From Lachnospiraceae bacterium (GTDB taxonomy: Bacteria > Bacillota > Clostridia > Lachnospirales > Lachnospiraceae): a stretch of DNA of 33,495 nt. The DNA is taken from positions 1 to 33,495 of the forward strand of contig JAEEKC010000321.1 in assembly GCA_016282215.1 (NCBI GenBank). The letters run 5' to 3'. The translations under genes were made by a program, and so were the position numbers. The notes under the pieces were generated by a model, which was not told the DNA's origin, searched no databases, and saw only the letters and a list, made by a program, of their open reading frames with translations. Below are positions 1 to 8,957 of this stretch, piece after piece (within the stretch, counting starts at the first letter, position 1; every line of letters begins with the position of its first letter).

Positions 1-2
1 CA

Positions 3-3000
3 GCCGGTATTGAGACGCAGCATCTGCATAAGGTCATTTCAAGGGTACAGTACTTAAATCCCGGACTGAGACTCAGGCTGCAAAAGGATCTGAAGCTTTA
101 TCTTTCCGATGATCTTGAAACGGGAGTTTCCATGTATGACCATAGGAATGTTCCGCCCGAAGAGACTATGGACAAGATCCGGGACCTGATGAAAGAGCCG
201 GTTTTCGGATATGATAAGGCGCTGGTGTATTATCATATTTTTCAAAGAACGGATGAGATCCTGGTTTTCGGGATTTATGATCATCTGATCTGCGACGGGC
301 TTGCTTTTATCAAGATCGCAGACGAGTTTAAAAAAATGGCGCTGGATCCCGGTGATATGCTCTGGAGCAGCGAGGCGACGCCGGATCAGGCATTTATTGA
401 GTATCTGTCAGAAGAGGCTGACAAAGAGAAGAAACTCTCAAAAACGGCTGAAGAGTTTATACAGCGCTGCAGCCGGGAACATATCAATTTCCCCGTAAGG
501 AGAGAAGGCGGCAGCGGCCTTGCCGGAGTGTTCAGCGCATCACTGCAGCAGGATTTTTATGAAAGGGTGGACGCGGCCGGCCGGGAAAAAGGGCTGAGCA
601 TAGAGCAGATCTATCAGGCGGCTCTTTATCTGATCTACAGCCTGATCACAGGAAGGGAATGGATCAGTATCGGAAGGGTACTTGTCGGGCGCAGAAAAAA
701 AACCTTAACAACGGTGGGAATGTTCAGCAATACGCTTCCCCTGGCGGTGCAGGTCGGCAGAGAAGAATCCTTTGAAACGATATGCAAAAAGATAAAAAAA
801 GCGGAATTTCAGATGCTTTCCTATTCCGATCTGGATCCTGAAGGGATCAGGAAGGCAAACAGACTGACGAAAAATCTATATGATACGACCATAACATACA
901 GACCGCTGAAGCGGCTTCCCTTTGGACGTGAAGGAACCATTCCGGAGATTGAGAATGACAGGGTAGAGGTTCCACTGCGGATCCTGATCGATGAACGGGA
1001 AGATGGCGTTCATATTACATATAAATATATGAGGCAGGTTTATGAGGAAAGGGAGGTAGAAAGACTTCATGAACTGATCCTCGGTGTGATGGAGAAGGGG
1101 ATCGCACATAATGAAACAGCGGAAAATTTTACGGCTTTTGTGGGAGGGGATCTGCAAAGCCGGTCCGCAGCACCTTCGCAAAAACAAACAGATGGCGATA
1201 TCGCAAAAGCATTCAGACAGCATGCAAAGGATCATCCGGATGACATCTATATCATAGATGAGAGTAAGGCACAGCCGGAACTTACATATGCAGATGCCGC
1301 AGGGCTTGTTGACGATATTAAATGCAGATTATATAGTGAATATGAGAAATACGGAAGAAAAGACGGCCTGTTTCTGGTGGGACTGAAACTGAAGCGGACA
1401 TTCCGCCTGCCGCTGACCTGTCTGGCCTGTCTGGAACTGGGGGCAGTATGGGTTCCGGTCAGTATCGACGAGACGGCGCAGCGGACAAAAGAGCTGGCAG
1501 AGTCTTTTTCCGTTCTTCTGGATGATGCCTGGTTTGAAGATGGGCCTGAGCGCAGGCAACAGGCAGATGGAGAACCGGCGGAGGTGCCGGATCAGTCAAA
1601 TGCCGATCTGATTTACATCGGAAATGAAGAAGGGATCGCTTACGGGATTCATACTTCAGGAACCACAGGCCGAAAAAAACTCGCGCTTTTATATGAAAGA
1701 AGCCTGCAAAAAAGACTTTCCTGGATGCTTGAGGAATTTCAGCTTACAGGATGCCGTGTTCTGCAGAAAACGAAAAATGTATTTGACGTATCCGTTTGGG
1801 AGCTGCTGCTCCCCGCCCTGGCACATGGAAGCCTGGTAATGCTTCCCGACGGAATGGAAAAAGATCCCGAGGCCATAGCCGGGTTCGCCGAAAAGTATGA
1901 AACAGATACCTTGCATTTTGTGCCGTCCATGCTCAATGTATTTTTATCCTGGCTGGGCGTACGGGAGGCAAGAAAAGAGAAGCTTCGCAGTGTAAAAAGG
2001 GTGATAGCCAGCGGCGAGGCGCTTCACGGGGCTACTGCGGACAGGTTTTTCGAGCTGCTGCCCGGCGCCGATCTGTACAATCTGTACGGACCTGCGGAGT
2101 GTACGATCGATGTCAGTTTCCATCGATGCGTGCGCGGCGAAAAGGTGATCCCCATCGGAAGAGAGGCAGCGGATACCCTTCTTCGGATCGTCAATGAAAA
2201 GGGAGACGGGATCCCGGACGGGTTTATCGGTGAGATCGAAATACGAGGCGGTCTGGTGGGGAAGGGCTACTTCGATAATCCGGAGGAAACAGGAAAACGT
2301 TTCTATGAGGAAAATGGCGTTCGTTGTTACAGGACAGGGGACAGTGGATATAAAAATGCAGATGGCGAGGTCATCTATACCGGCAGGATCGACCGGGAGA
2401 TCAAATTGCGCGGCATGCGCATCGATCCGGCATTTCTGGAAAAAGAAGCGGTATTGACAGATGGCATTGAAGCTGCGGCTGCCATGCCGGTGGATGGCAG
2501 GCTGGTCCTGTTTGTTGTTTCAAAATACGGTGTTGAAACCCTGAAAAGAGAGCTGGCAAAGAGAGTTGCGCCGCATTATATTCCGGACCGGATATTTGGC
2601 ATCACCGCGATGCCCTTTACCGAAAACGGGAAAACAGATTACGCAGCGCTGGCTAAGATCTGTGCGGAAAAAAACATAGAGTCAGGACAGGCGCTGCAAA
2701 ATACGGAGGAACTAAGCGAAACGGAGAAGGTGATCACCTGCGAGGTGAAGAGGATCCTTTCCGTCAGCAAGATCGGGGTGACGGATTCTCTCAGGGAATT
2801 CGGGCTGGATTCGCTGTCCCTGGTGGAACTTCTGGTAGCACTTGACAAAAAAGGGTATTCGCTGAAATACGAAGATATCGCTTCCTGCGTCAATATCAGG
2901 GAACTGGCTCATATTGCCGTGGATATGGTGGAAAAAGATGATCCGGGATCGGGTTTTTGTCACGAATGGCCCGTGCCGGAGCCTGGAAAAGTACCTGTAG

Positions 3001-3698
3001 GCAGCGGCAAAAAGCTTTTTCTGGGTATTCCATATGCGGGAGCGGATGTAACTGTTTTTGACGGCCTTGCCAAAAAGCTGAGTGAAAAAGGAAGCAGATT
3101 TGCTGCCTTTGATATTTCGAAGGCGGATACCGGACTTTCCGATATGGCGGAAAGGATCGTTTCCTTCGTAAAAAAACGGTATCTGATCCGGGAAGAGGAC
3201 CGGGAGGAATTTGAGATCACGGTCGTCGGATGCTGCGTGGGTTCTTCTCTTGCGATCGAAATCGTAAGAGAATTATCGAAGATTTCGCAGCTTACGGTCA
3301 GGCTGGTTTTGATCGGGGCACTTCCTGCGGAGTTTTTGGGTGATCCGGAGCAGCAAAAACTTGCCTGGGACAGGATACCATATGCAGCCAGCGCGCTTCC
3401 GATCCGAAGCCTCCATGGGAAAAAAGTATCCATGACGCAGGAAATGTATGAGCGCCTGAAGGAGGAAGCCCGGGCCTATGTGGCACTGCTTCATGAAGAA
3501 AAGGAAGGCAAAGTCAGGCCGGGGAAGGGAACGCTGCTCATATTCGGAGACCGTGATGTGCTGACGAAAGGCTATGCAAAGCGGTACACGGAGTGGGAAA
3601 GATACATAGCAGGCAGCGTTCAGGTCAGGACGCTGAGAGGCGCATGGCATTTTTGTCTGACATCTCATGCGGATGAGATCGCAAAACTTTTACAGTAA
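3..3698 (+). CDS. Nonribosomal peptide synthetase module, C-A-T-TE architecture, 5' end outside window
   Basis: The frame is open from base 3 (AGIETQHLHKVISRVQYLNPGLRLRL...) into the listed ORF at 132. C-domain motif YDHLICDG; A-domain motifs HTSGTTGRKK, NLYGPAE, YRTGD, GRIDREIKLRGMRI, ENGKTD; carrier motif FGLDSLS; C-terminal alpha/beta-hydrolase TE with GCCVGS, FGDRD and GAWHF. Confidence 0.94.
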   Translation, partial: AGIETQHLHKVISRVQYLNPGLRLRLQKDLKLYLSDDLETGVSMYDHRNVPPEETMDKIRDLMKEPVFGYDKALVYYHIFQRTDEILVFGIYDHLICDGLAFIKIADEFKKMALDPGDMLWSSEATPDQAFIEYLSEEADKEKKLSKTAEEFIQRCSREHINFPVRREGGSGLAGVFSASLQQDFYERVDAAGREKGLSIEQIYQAALYLIYSLITGREWISIGRVLVGRRKKTLTTVGMFSNTLPLAVQVGREESFETICKKIKKAEFQMLSYSDLDPEGIRKANRLTKNLYDTTITYRPLKRLPFGREGTIPEIENDRVEVPLRILIDEREDGVHITYKYMRQVYEEREVERLHELILGVMEKGIAHNETAENFTAFVGGDLQSRSAAPSQKQTDGDIAKAFRQHAKDHPDDIYIIDESKAQPELTYADAAGLVDDIKCRLYSEYEKYGRKDGLFLVGLKLKRTFRLPLTCLACLELGAVWVPVSIDETAQRTKELAESFSVLLDDAWFEDGPERRQQADGEPAEVPDQSNADLIYIGNEEGIAYGIHTSGTTGRKKLALLYERSLQKRLSWMLEEFQLTGCRVLQKTKNVFDVSVWELLLPALAHGSLVMLPDGMEKDPEAIAGFAEKYETDTLHFVPSMLNVFLSWLGVREARKEKLRSVKRVIASGEALHGATADRFFELLPGADLYNLYGPAECTIDVSFHRCVRGEKVIPIGREAADTLLRIVNEKGDGIPDGFIGEIEIRGGLVGKGYFDNPEETGKRFYEENGVRCYRTGDSGYKNADGEVIYTGRIDREIKLRGMRIDPAFLEKEAVLTDGIEAAAAMPVDGRLVLFVVSKYGVETLKRELAKRVAPHYIPDRIFGITAMPFTENGKTDYAALAKICAEKNIESGQALQNTEELSETEKVITCEVKRILSVSKIGVTDSLREFGLDSLSLVELLVALDKKGYSLKYEDIASCVNIRELAHIAVDMVEKDDPGSGFCHEWPVPEPGKVPVGSGKKLFLGIPYAGADVTVFDGLAKKLSEKGSRFAAFDISKADTGLSDMAERIVSFVKKRYLIREEDREEFEITVVGCCVGSSLAIEIVRELSKISQLTVRLVLIGALPAEFLGDPEQQKLAWDRIPYAASALPIRSLHGKKVSMTQEMYERLKEEARAYVALLHEEKEGKVRPGKGTLLIFGDRDVLTKGYAKRYTEWERYIAGSVQVRTLRGAWHFCLTSHADEIAKLLQ

Positions 3699-3743
3699 AA
3701 AGCACAGCCTTTCTATATACTATCAGTTTACAGGAGAGGGATC

Positions 3744-4556
3744 ATGTATCCGTTTTGGATCATAGGAACGACGTATATCAGTATGCGTAAGCTGCTCACG
3801 GCCGTGGGCTGCGTTATCAACTTTATTGTTCTGACAATTTTGCTGACAAAGCGTTTGAAAAAAGGGATGAAGGAAGAAAAACCGGCAGCGGGAAAGTGGT
3901 TTTTCCAGGTGCTTCTTCCCCTGATCACGGAACTGTGCATCTTTATCTCCGTCGGGCATTTTTTAGGGAACCTGATCAGGGCGCTGACGCGTCCACTGAA
4001 GGAAAACATCGCGGAGGAAATGCAGTATGTGGTCGATGGCGCAGGCGTTCATTTTATCGGAACGGTGCTTGCATCAGCGCTGCTGCTTCCGCTGATCTTT
4101 CAATGGATCTATCGCCGGGAAGCGGACAGCAAACTCGATCTGATGGCATTTTTCTTTACGATCCAGCACATTTGCAACAGGATCGGCTGTTTTTTAGAGG
4201 GGTGCTGCTATGGGATACCGGCTTCGGGCGTTTTGTCGGTCCGTTTTCCGGAAAACCCGCCATACAGAGTTTTTCCATCCCAGTTGTTTGAAGCATCCCT
4301 GATGCTGCTTTTGCTGATATTGCAGTGCATTCTATACAAAAAGGGAAAAAGCATATTCAGGTCCACCACGCTGTTATTTGGCGCGTCCATCCTGCTCTCG
4401 GAGTGCTTCATGGATAAAAGGGGAGTTGTGATGTATGCGGGACTGACAGCGATCCAGGTGGCAGCCATTCTGCTGATGATCGTCTCGCTGACAGAGATCT
4501 TTGCAGCAAGGCGCAGGAGCGCTGACGGGCAGACACAGAAGGGACGACAGAAGTAA
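3744..4556 (+). CDS. Prolipoprotein diacylglyceryl transferase (Lgt)-like multi-pass membrane protein
   Basis: Several TM stretches; CNRIGCFLEGCCYGIP and PSQLFEA resemble the Lgt RIGNFxNGExYG and PSQLYE motifs; RBS aggagaggg upstream. Confidence 0.75.
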   Translation: MYPFWIIGTTYISMRKLLTAVGCVINFIVLTILLTKRLKKGMKEEKPAAGKWFFQVLLPLITELCIFISVGHFLGNLIRALTRPLKENIAEEMQYVVDGAGVHFIGTVLASALLLPLIFQWIYRREADSKLDLMAFFFTIQHICNRIGCFLEGCCYGIPASGVLSVRFPENPPYRVFPSQLFEASLMLLLLILQCILYKKGKSIFRSTTLLFGASILLSECFMDKRGVVMYAGLTAIQVAAILLMIVSLTEIFAARRRSADGQTQKGRQK

Positions 4557-4594
4557 AGGCAATGTTACGGAATTGATCGGAGAGGCTGATTGGC

Positions 4595-6232
4595 ATGAAA
4601 ACGATCATAAGACTGAAAAAAAACCGCATACAGTGGATCAGCATGGTCATGGCTGCGACTCTTTTGCTCAGCTTAAGCTTACCGGCTGTGCAAAGCCGCG
4701 CTGCGGTCAATTCCTTTTTACTGGCGCATTACACGAACACTGGGCTTGCGTCTTTGCTTGATGATCTGGATGAAAAAGGAAAACGCCCGGGAGAAGGCAT
4801 CGTCGTGGCCGTGATCGATACGGGCCTGTATTCGAAGGCCGATCAGTATTTTGACAATCTCTGGTATAATGAGACAGAAAAAAACGGCACAGAGGGTGTG
4901 GATGATGACGGCAACGGTTATGTGGACGATATCTGCGGCCTCAGCCTGGCCAACAGTGACGGAATGAAGGACAGTGACGGCCACGGCACGCAGGTGGCGG
5001 GGATCATAGGCATGTACATTCCGGAAAGTGATATAAGGGGCGTGGCATATGGCGCAAAGGTCATGCCGATCAGGGTGAGCACAGACCGGAATTATGACGA
5101 AGATGACGTGATAGAGGCGATCGAATATGCTGTCGATAATGGGGCAGATATCATCAATATGTCCTTTGCGACCTACAGGTATTCCGAAAAAATGGAAAAC
5201 GCGGTGCGAAAAGCTTCTGAAAAATGCGTCATGGTGGCGGCTGCCGGCAATGAAAGTTATGCGACGGTCGGACCGCTGAAGTCAGAAGACCTGACGGAGG
5301 AGGGTAAGGAGCAGGTTTATTGCCATGATGCTTATCCGGCTTCCTGGGACTGCTGCATCGGTGTCATGTCCTATGGCAATAACGATGAACTGGCCTATTT
5401 CAGTAACTGGGATCAGGGCGGCAGCGACCGGGTAAAGTATGATATCATCGCGCCGGGTGAGAATATCTATACCCTGACAAACGGCGGAAAGTTTGTCAAT
5501 GTTAAGGGAACTTCCTTCTCAACACCCTATGTTTCGGCTGCGGTGGCGATCTATATGAGCCTGACGGGACAAAAGGACCCGTCTGCGGTGAAAGAAGGTT
5601 TCCTGTCCCTGATAAACAGGAATTGTATCTACAGACAGGCGGGTTACGTTTTTTCATTTCCGAGGCTTTCTTTTGACGGAGTGAACAGTCTGACGGTCCG
5701 TGGAAACAGCACGGAGGATACGGTTAGCGGGAACAGCACGGACGATAGCGAAGGCGGAGAAGTTTCCGGACAGGACCAAAGCGGTACAGATACAAATACC
5801 GGAAAGCAGAATGCCGGTGATGAAAATACCGGAGGAAAGAATACCGAAACCGTTCAGGGCAGCGGAAAGGGTTGCAAACAGGACGATCCGCCGGAAGGGA
5901 TCGGTTGTCCGGAACAGGGCAGCGGGCATGAGCTTCCTTCGAAAACCGGAACGGAAATTTTCAAAAAACCAGTGATCAAAAAAGTAAAACAGACGACAAA
6001 GAAACTGACGATCACCATTAAAAACCTGCCCCAAACCGGAAAGACTACGCTTCGGATCTATAAAAAGAACAAGCTTCTGTATAAGGTTACGGTGAAAAAG
6101 TCCAAGGTGGTCATCAAGAGAAAGAAACTGGCGGTGAAAGGAAAGATCAAACTGCAGCTTTCCTATAAAAAGGGAAAAACCGTTACAAAATCAGGAAAAA
6201 CGATAAAACTTGGCAGTGTAAAGTCAAAATGA
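4595..6232 (+). CDS. Secreted subtilisin-like (S8) serine protease with low-complexity linker and Lys-rich C-terminal domain
   Basis: N-terminal signal peptide; triad motifs VVAVIDTG (Asp), DGHGTQVAG (His), GTSFSTPYVSAA (Ser) and AAAGNE (oxyanion Asn); Lys-rich beta-type C-terminus. Confidence 0.94.
   Translation: MKTIIRLKKNRIQWISMVMAATLLLSLSLPAVQSRAAVNSFLLAHYTNTGLASLLDDLDEKGKRPGEGIVVAVIDTGLYSKADQYFDNLWYNETEKNGTEGVDDDGNGYVDDICGLSLANSDGMKDSDGHGTQVAGIIGMYIPESDIRGVAYGAKVMPIRVSTDRNYDEDDVIEAIEYAVDNGADIINMSFATYRYSEKMENAVRKASEKCVMVAAAGNESYATVGPLKSEDLTEEGKEQVYCHDAYPASWDCCIGVMSYGNNDELAYFSNWDQGGSDRVKYDIIAPGENIYTLTNGGKFVNVKGTSFSTPYVSAAVAIYMSLTGQKDPSAVKEGFLSLINRNCIYRQAGYVFSFPRLSFDGVNSLTVRGNSTEDTVSGNSTDDSEGGEVSGQDQSGTDTNTGKQNAGDENTGGKNTETVQGSGKGCKQDDPPEGIGCPEQGSGHELPSKTGTEIFKKPVIKKVKQTTKKLTITIKNLPQTGKTTLRIYKKNKLLYKVTVKKSKVVIKRKKLAVKGKIKLQLSYKKGKTVTKSGKTIKLGSVKSK
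5702..5755 (+). repeat. 27-nt imperfect tandem repeat encoding GNSTEDTVS/GNSTDDSEG in the S8 protease linker
   Basis: GGAAACAGCACGGAGGATACGGTTAGC followed directly by GGGAACAGCACGGACGATAGCGAAGGC. Confidence 0.75.
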
Positions 6233-6289
6233 AAATAAGTCGCTAAGTGGCATATAAACTATTCATTCAAAAATTAAGAGGATCATGTA

Positions 6290-7645
6290 ATGCTGACAAC
6301 CATCAGAAGAGAACTGGAAAAGGCGGCGATCGATCTGCAAAGCAGTATTTACTGTGAGGCGCCGGAACATATTCTTGATTATAAACTTACCATCGGTGAT
6401 TTTGTTGAGCCCGAGACGGCGGACAGGGCCGTTGAGGACTTTGAAGTACTCCGTAGTTATTTTGCCGTGCAGCAGGAAGTCTATGCGGAAGATGAAGAAT
6501 ACTTTGAGGCAGTCAGAAACTTAAAGCAGATCAAAGCAAAGCTGAAGGAAAAAGGACAGGATCCGCAGGAACTGGAAAAAGCGCGCACACAGCGGAAGGA
6601 ACTGTCCAAAAAGATCGGTGAGCTGACACAGATGCTCGAAGAAAAGATCGAAGAAAGACTGGGTTTTCCATGGAAGGATAAGAAGGTTTTATGCTATAAA
6701 AATACCGTATTTATTTCCTGGCTGGCTGATCTGAAAGAGCGGCTGGAACAGCTTGAAGACCTTTCTTTGCCCGGTGCGGATAAGTATCCTTTGTTCATCT
6801 CAAATATCCGTTCTCTGGAAGAAGCCATCGGATACGGGGAGCAGATCGGGATTGTGGGCGGTCCGTGCCTGTTCGGTATCGATGAAGTGATCTTTTCCCT
6901 GACACTGGATGACGGCATGACGGTACGTTTTGACAGCTGCTGCGGCAGAAGGTGCTTAAGCGAGAACAAGACGCAGGCCACATTGGAGGAGTTCACATGC
7001 CAATATGGCGCAAGGATCGTAAAAGTGCAGCTTGATAACCGAAAGACAGGGGTGACAAAGCAGGAATATGACAGTATCTATAATCTGTTTTCCTTTGCAA
7101 GGGTTTTCCATGCAAGGTGTGTCATTCCCCTTCCGGACATCTCTTATTTCAAATATGCGGCCAGTGATCTGAAGGGACTTCCCGAGCAGCTGAAGAAAAA
7201 AAGCATGGAAGCATTCCGAAAAGAATGTTATGTTATATCTGATATGTATCTTCGATTGATCGAAAAAATTGCAGAGCAGTTTCCGGAGGTGGAATACTGC
7301 GTTCTCCATGACAGGGATGAAAAACTGGTAAGGCTGTTTTATGAGAAGAGAAAACCCTATGTGGAGAATTCCTCCTATCTGCAGAAGATCACGAATATCA
7401 GCGGGAAGAAGGATTCGGTGATCGACTATATCACCATGCTGGCCCTGCCTTATTATGTCTATGGCACGAAAACGGTGATCCAGCTTGACAGTGTGGACGA
7501 AACGGATTCCGGCAGAAAATGCAACAAGATCCATAAGGGTGATATCAGATTGTGTCAGATTCTGTATCCGGAATATTTAAGCCCGGATATGGAGCATACG
7601 ATCTATAATGCTCCACTGGATTTCAAGGAATATATTACGGTTTGA
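6290..7645 (+). CDS. Uncharacterized 451-aa protein with predicted N-terminal coiled coil; no family recognised
   Basis: Long ORF with RBS-like aagagga upstream, in cluster orientation and spacing. Charged helical segment around residues 60-130, then a Cys-containing globular-looking region. Confidence 0.85.
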   Translation: MLTTIRRELEKAAIDLQSSIYCEAPEHILDYKLTIGDFVEPETADRAVEDFEVLRSYFAVQQEVYAEDEEYFEAVRNLKQIKAKLKEKGQDPQELEKARTQRKELSKKIGELTQMLEEKIEERLGFPWKDKKVLCYKNTVFISWLADLKERLEQLEDLSLPGADKYPLFISNIRSLEEAIGYGEQIGIVGGPCLFGIDEVIFSLTLDDGMTVRFDSCCGRRCLSENKTQATLEEFTCQYGARIVKVQLDNRKTGVTKQEYDSIYNLFSFARVFHARCVIPLPDISYFKYAASDLKGLPEQLKKKSMEAFRKECYVISDMYLRLIEKIAEQFPEVEYCVLHDRDEKLVRLFYEKRKPYVENSSYLQKITNISGKKDSVIDYITMLALPYYVYGTKTVIQLDSVDETDSGRKCNKIHKGDIRLCQILYPEYLSPDMEHTIYNAPLDFKEYITV

Positions 7646-7686
7646 TATGATAAGGACCGGAGCGAAACACGCATAATAAATTGTCT

Positions 7687-7736
7687 AAAGACCGGTAGGA
7701 AAATACGGATTCGGGAAATTACTGATAAATTCAGGA
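7687..7736 (+). repeat. Dispersed ~50-nt leader repeat, copy upstream of the PBP1 lipoprotein gene
   Basis: AAAGACCGGTAGGAAAATACGGATTCGGGAAATTACTGATAAATTCAGGA is an ungapped near-match to AAAGTCCGGTATAAAAATACGAAGTCGGTATATGACTGATAAATTAAGGA at 19577. Confidence 0.7.
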
Positions 7737-7743
7737 GAGGGAT

Positions 7744-8913
7744 ATGAAAAAAAAGAAATGGCTGATCTATGTGGCTCTGATCATAGTTCTGATCATTGCA
7801 GGATGCATTTTTCAGGCGCTGTGGAAGGGAAATAACAAGGAGCAGGTGGAAACGGAAAAGGTTCTGAACCTGGTAGTTCTCGACAGCGGTGACTATTATC
7901 ATATCGATGACGGGATCGATGCGGGCCTGAAGATGGCATTTGATTCGCTGGAGGAACGGTTCAACCTGCATGTGAACCTGTCAGTTGTGGATGATGAAGG
8001 CGATTATGTCAAAGGGATCGCGCTTGCTAAGTCCCTGGCGGCGGATCCGAACGTGGATATTGTCATGAGTTTCCAGAACTTCGATTCCATCGGACCCGAG
8101 GCACCCTTTTTTGAGGAAGCAAAAAAGCCCTTTATCGTCACCATGGGATGTTATGATGAAGTGGCGGAGTCCGGTTATCAGTATTTCATTGCCGACTTTA
8201 TGAGCGGCAAGACGATCGGCAGGGAGATCGGAAAAAACCTGCAGAAAAACGGTGCAAAGAATGTAGCATTGTGTCATTCCGATACCCGGTTTGAGCAGGA
8301 TGAGATCCGCGGCATTCAGTCGCAGATCAGTCAGGATGACAGTGTACGCGTTGTGCATACGCAGACAGGACCATTTCAGGTTTCCGAGCTGTCTGAGCTG
8401 CTGCTGCGGTGCAAGCAGCTGAGCGTGGATACGGTTGTCGCCAACTTCTATAATCAGGAGGACTGTGCATGGCTTCTCAGCATGCTGTCGGAAAGCGGTC
8501 AGGATCTTGTACTTGTGGGCGATTATGCCATTGACAGTCCGGATATCCTGCGGCAGTACGGTACGTCCCTTGAGGGTGTATCCATCATTCCAAATTATCC
8601 TTATACGAAATCCCCGATCCTGGATGAATTTATAGCTGAGTATGAGAAAACGACAGGCCTGGAGTTTTCCAGCGTTGCCCTGCAGTATTATGACCTGATG
8701 GCAATGATCGGCGCTTACTGGCAGGTGACCGGAGGACGAACTGACCAGGTCATGAAACTGGTTAAAAAACAGGACGGATATGAGAGTATCGGCGGAAACA
8801 TCCGATTTGACGCAAACGGATGCCTGAGCGTAGAAGATGCGCCGGTGTACATATGTAAAGACGGCCATTTTGAACCGGTAGAGAAAGACCGCGAAAAGGC
8901 GGCAACCGAATAA
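7744..8913 (+). CDS. PBP1-type periplasmic-binding-like lipoprotein (ABC substrate-binding/sensor protein)
   Basis: N-terminal hydrophobic segment ending in the lipobox-like LIIAGC; fold features consistent with Leu/Ile/Val-type type-1 binding proteins; RBS aggagaggg. Confidence 0.82.
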   Translation: MKKKKWLIYVALIIVLIIAGCIFQALWKGNNKEQVETEKVLNLVVLDSGDYYHIDDGIDAGLKMAFDSLEERFNLHVNLSVVDDEGDYVKGIALAKSLAADPNVDIVMSFQNFDSIGPEAPFFEEAKKPFIVTMGCYDEVAESGYQYFIADFMSGKTIGREIGKNLQKNGAKNVALCHSDTRFEQDEIRGIQSQISQDDSVRVVHTQTGPFQVSELSELLLRCKQLSVDTVVANFYNQEDCAWLLSMLSESGQDLVLVGDYAIDSPDILRQYGTSLEGVSIIPNYPYTKSPILDEFIAEYEKTTGLEFSSVALQYYDLMAMIGAYWQVTGGRTDQVMKLVKKQDGYESIGGNIRFDANGCLSVEDAPVYICKDGHFEPVEKDREKAATE

Positions 8914-8957
8914 TCGGGAACGGAGTTAATAATTACGGATTAATTTAGGAGAAAAGC

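Noticed and set aside
4501-4761. 86-aa + strand ORF overlapping the Lgt-like gene end and S8 protease start
   Set aside because: Out of frame with two well-supported genes, no signal or domain; not a convincing RiPP precursor.
6290-7645. Possible cyclodipeptide-synthase or other tRNA-dependent enzyme identity for the 451-aa protein
   Set aside because: Only vague resemblance in helical segments; no catalytic Ser/Tyr/Glu pattern could be matched with confidence.
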